Assembly (NCBI GenBank): GCA_012295275.1
Contig: CM022672.1
Span: 32,250,087 to 32,314,086 of the forward strand
Length of the DNA: 64,000 nucleotides
Reading direction: 5' to 3'
From: Chrysomallon squamiferum
Taxonomy: Eukaryota > Mollusca > Gastropoda > Neomphalida > Peltospiridae
Part shown: one piece after another, positions 60,050 to 64,000 of the stretch
How the letters are laid out: the number at the start of each line of letters is the position of its first letter
How positions within the stretch are numbered: position 1 is the first letter of the stretch
Made by a program: the position numbers and the translations under genes
Notes under the pieces: model-generated
Told to the model about the DNA's origin: nothing
Databases searched by the model: none
Seen by the model: the letters and a program-made list of their open reading frames with translations, nothing else

Positions 60050-61570
60050 GACAATTTTAATGCATCTCAGTGCTCACTTTGGTCAATATCCCATTCCAAC
60101 TTTATTTAGAGTATTTAGGTTGCTGTTACTAAGATGGGAGTAGATGGTTTGAACACTGAATCAAGTCAAACTGTCTGACAGGATCAGTTCTTCATAATGT
60201 TTTATTTTGTTAAGATTAAGGTAAAAAATTATAGGCAGAAATAATCAGTGTAATAAATATTTCTGGAAAAATAGCATACACACTCACAAACACACACAGA
60301 AGTATAATTCAGTCTGATATAAAACTAATAAAAAATAATAATGATAGAATAGAACAAAAATTTAGAAGTAATAATGCTAAATGTTATTTTTGTGAATTTA
60401 TAATAAATAATTAAATGTTAGCTTTTGACAAAATGTAAAACTTCAGTTGGAATGGGTAAACATTCTCATGAAAATAGAAAATGTCATGTTTGTGATCTTC
60501 ACAAAATTGGAAATGAATATCCTGTATATTTGAATGTGACAATGCTGCATTATTAAAGGTGCAAAAACATTTACCTGATAATAATACAAGACATAAGATT
60601 AAATTTACATATACTAACAGCAGGAATTAAAGGTGTATTACTAAAAGTGCAAAGAGATTTACCTGATAATTATACAAGATATAAAATTATATTCACATAT
60701 AACAACAGCAAGAATATTTTGTATTAAACAAAAGTAATGTCTGTTAATAAGAAATATATGTGAGAAACAAGGTGCATGTTAAATTTCCATTCATTTTGTG
60801 AGAATAAATTCACTGTCATTCAGTGGTATCAACTTCAAATCAGTTTTGAACAAAAACCAGTTTCAACTATGATTAATAAATAATGAATTCAGTCTGATCA
60901 TTAAAAATATAGACCCAAGAAATTGTAATAGAACGTATGTTAATAAGATCAAGATCAGTATTACAAGTTTACCAATAACATGTTCATAAAAAATAGAAAT
61001 TATTCCTGAATGAAATAAGGATTCTGTTTGTAGTGATAGAAGTTTAACTGTACACTTGTTAATGCCAGTCAGATGGAAAGATATATAGATAGGTAAGAGA
61101 TAAAAGCTTGGTTGAAGCATGGATGTGTGGGTTAACAAATACATGAAACAGACAGATGTGTGTAGTGATGTATCAGTGTATGGATGGATTTGATGGATAC
61201 ATTTAGGCTTCATGGATACAACAGAGAGGACTGACTGACTGACAGAGGGACTCAAAGACAGAGATGCAGAGAGATAATAAACCTGTGTACATTACACTTG
61301 AACAATTTAAATAAATATGAAGTTTAATAAATATAATAAGAAAATGTTAGAGTTGAGTACTGATCATCATCTTACAGTCCAGAACCAGAATCAAATCCAG
61401 AATCCAAACATTTTTGTAAAGATTTAGTTGAATATTCCCCTAAGTAAATAATCCCATGAAACTCATTGAAAAAGACAAAAATAAATGAATAAATGAAATA
61501 ATAATATTAAAATAAAATAAAATAAAATAAAAATACAGCAAACAAGAATTGCCCATCTTTTTGTTTCTTT
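60050..61570. other. No gene seen; matches A 23,750-25,700 with a 0.44-kb loss
   Basis: At about 61,060 the sequence jumps from the A 24,765 equivalent to the A 25,205 equivalent, at the repeated CCAGTCAGATGG phrase. No exon. Confidence 0.6.
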
Positions 61571-61581
61571 TTCTCTCTCAG

Positions 61582-61675
61582 CACAACTGGATGGGGAACA
61601 GTTTACGAAGTACAGGAACAGATGATACTGATCACTAATGAATTAAGATTCAGTGACAGAGGTGTATCTGTCTAG
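61582..61675 (+). other. Candidate short coding exon, copy B
   Basis: CTCTCTCAG acceptor then TTGWGTVYEVQEQMILITNE and onward to TAG at 61,673-61,675. Protein identical to copy A; the donor-like GTAAGT after the stop is GTAATT. Confidence 0.35.
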
Positions 61676-62099
61676 TTGTAATTATGTCATACATGACACT
61701 ACATATATTAGAGGTGCAGTGGGAATTTAGTTATTTCAACCTTTCACTGTACCTGGAAGAGCCCAGTTATACACTGAGGAGTGTAGAGTGACTTCTGATG
61801 ACTGTATTAGATACTGCACACAAGAGATGAGCAGACAGACAGACAAACAGGTAGACAGAAGTGACAGAAAGTAGATGGATGGATGCAGAGACCAGTGGAA
61901 GATGTTTGATTCTATAAATGGTATCATGGATGAATGTGTGGAGTTAGGTGGGAGACAATAATGGATGTAACATGAGATGGTTAGTCAGACAATAGTTATT
62001 TCTAGTATTGTTTGTGAAGAGAATTTTAATCTGGAAATCCAGACTGAGTTTGTCTATACTCAATGCTTAGTCTTAGTGGAAAATGGAATTTGTATTTTG

Positions 62100-64000
62100 G
62101 TGTGTTTGTATATTGGTGAGTGTGTGTGTATGTGTGTGTGTGTGTGTGTTTGTATATTGGTGTGTATGTGTGTCTATATGTGTGTTTTGGAGAGACAATG
62201 GATATTAATAAAAAGGTAAATAACAATCTATAATTTTTTCATGAAGAAAGGACACTAAACACAGAACTTATGATACTCAGTGTTCATAATTATAACATTA
62301 TTATTAAACATAATAAAATAATACATCTAATTATTGTATTTGGAGAAACACCCACAAACACTCACCCAGACATACATATATGTTCACACATACACATACA
62401 AACATACATACATACATGCATCTTTCATAATATTCATATATACACAACATACATACATACATCCACAAATACATACATTCACAACATACATACATTATAA
62501 CATACATATATATTCTTGGTTCTCAATTTCATGGACTAATAGGTGAAACAAACATGTACATTTACCAGAGGTAATCATTCAATAGGGAAATGGTGGTAAA
62601 AGTCAAATTCTGTGATTTTACACAAAGGTCTGTATCAAACAGTATATATTATACAGAGATTTCAGTCAGCTGTAAATATATATATCTCAGTCTCGGGCAG
62701 GATTTAGCTTGGCTGTAGAGTGTCTGATGTAGGATCTATGTGTCTATACTATATATACATGTATGTATGTATGTATGTATGTATGTATGTATGTATGTAT
62801 GTATGTATGTATGTATGTATAAATACAGTAGTATTAGAAGCACAAGCTTCTTTTAAAACTGTGTTTGGCCAGCAACAAAGCTTCTGTATTGAAGTATAAT
62901 ACTAGAATAATGGCAATTTGTCACAACAATCAGGCAGCACAGCAAGTATATAGATATATGACTTATTTAAAAAAAGTAGTGTTTTATAACTTTGGAATTA
63001 TCCAATTGTGTTTCAAAATTAATTTATGTTCTGTAGTGCTAAATGTTAAAGAAAAGAACATTTGCAAGTAAACTTGTCTAAAACTCATCAACATTTTATT
63101 TCAGAAAAACCATTGTCTATTATTATTATTATTGTTGTTGTTGTTGTTGTTATTATTAACCAGTTTTAATATACCAGTTTAAAATTTGTTTCAGTAAATT
63201 TCTGACAGAAATCTTTGAAGATGGTTTGCAGAAATTAGGACTCTAGAACTAGTTTGAAGTCACATTTATACTATTTGCATACATAATGGATGCATAATGA
63301 ATATTCATAACTGTATGGATTATAAATAAAACAAATTCGTTTTGAAAAGTATTTCAGTTAATTTTTAAAATTGTTTTAAAGAAATAAATTATTTAGTAAA
63401 ATGTTTATTCACATACTATGACGTAGCTTTGTTTTGAACCAAACATTTAACTTGTCCCTGCACTTATTCTCATCCTAACCCTTCCCTCTCCGTTATTCTA
63501 AACATATTTAACAACACATTAATAAAAAACAATATGATTTTATTTTTAAATTTTACTTGAAAGGTAAATTTTTATTAAGACAAATTTGATTTTAAAGCAA
63601 ACCCTGATTTTAACCATAACATTATGATTAACAGTAATACTAAAGCTATTTATAAAATGAAACATTTATTAACCATCAAACTTTATTTTCATATCTGTTA
63701 CCAAATCCTGACCCTGTTGTAAAACAAAGTAATAATAATAAATTAAATATGCTTAAAAAAATAAATAAATATAAAATTCAGCTACATTTTAATTCTAACC
63801 CTAACTCTAACCTAATTACTAAAACTATCTAAACTTTTAGACTATAAGTCTAAAGTGTATATTTTCACAGACATTTATTTTATTAAAATTGAAAGGTTCC
63901 TTTAAACATAGTAAATAGCCATGGAAGTAATTTGCACTTTGTCTATGTAATAGATTGCTTATTGCAATTAAATGTTATTTTCAATCTAATCCTTGCCTTG
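62100..64000. other. No gene seen; repeats and the left end of P2
   Basis: TG, ACAT and ATGT repeats (62,100-62,820), a TTA/TTG run (63,118-63,155), then from 63,360 the left part of the P2 block with CCTAACTCTAACC at 63,795. Confidence 0.6.

Larger units (their letters stand above)
41599..64000 (+). repeat. Segmental duplication, copy B (truncated by window end)
   Basis: Copy B begins inside the 40-bp minisatellite that opens copy A, here contracted to about 1.5 units, and continues to the last base of the window. The sequence just left of 41,599 does not match copy A. B carries large internal deletions, most notably about 4.4 kb corresponding to A 6,675-11,030, replaced by a pure CT run at 47,932-48,003. 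Because B is still matching at position 64,000, the unit could extend to include homologues of A 28,650-41,598. Confidence 0.95.

Overview
This is an AT-rich, gene-poor stretch of an animal genome. The evidence is canonical GT/AG splice signals around short coding exons, AATAAA-type polyadenylation signals, decayed FLYWCH/MULE, pogo/Tigger-type and hAT-type DNA transposons, and very heavy ATT/ACT/AG/CA microsatellites. The FLYWCH-MULE fragments are of a kind common in marine and freshwater invertebrates. A lophotrochozoan such as a mollusc would fit, but the species cannot be fixed from the sequence.

The dominant structure is a direct segmental duplication. Copy A (1 to about 28,650, where its visible match ends) is repeated as copy B (41,599 to the window end at 64,000) in the same order and orientation. 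The offset is about 41.3 kb at the left edge and falls to about 35.4 kb at the right because each copy has lost or gained blocks. B has lost about 4.4 kb at a CT microsatellite, and the window ends before B does. An older, more diverged duplication is nested inside: 28,000-32,330 resembles 4,170-7,150 (and B 45,650-47,900). Between the copies lie a 200-base assembly gap (36,005-36,204), a 38-bp minisatellite, an E2F/CCAAT-type promoter and a Cys-rich peptide exon.

Coding content was recovered mainly by reading splice sites, because almost no long ORF is real. On the minus strand of copy A: (i) a two-exon secreted peptide gene with a signal-peptide exon joined in phase to an acidic/Cys-containing exon (432-969; B 41,745-42,281); (ii) a FLYWCH-MULE transposase remnant (2,492-3,512; B 43,760-45,003); (iii) a six-exon gene of unknown function (9,201-13,055; B keeps only exons 1-3, 48,421-49,960), with different exon-1 frame lesions in the two copies; (iv) a CENP-B/Tigger fragment (8,427-8,627). 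On the plus strand: a signal-peptide exon (2,179-2,355; B 43,469-43,651), a second MULE fragment with an in-frame 36-bp repeat (15,511-16,097; B 51,443-51,881) and a small candidate exon (25,710-25,803; B 61,582-61,675). A non-autonomous hAT-like element (18,576-19,011; B 53,963-54,398) predates the duplication.

Between the copies, a minus-strand terminal exon encodes an eight-cysteine peptide end (40,688-40,859), and a truncated second copy lies 1.4 kb away (39,316-39,366). A third minus-strand gene model (about 30,300-35,160) starts at the E2F/CCAAT/E-box promoter and ends in the duplicated 3' exons. Most genes look recently duplicated and decaying. The main value of the window is as a snapshot of duplication, minisatellite length change and pseudogenisation around small secreted-peptide genes.
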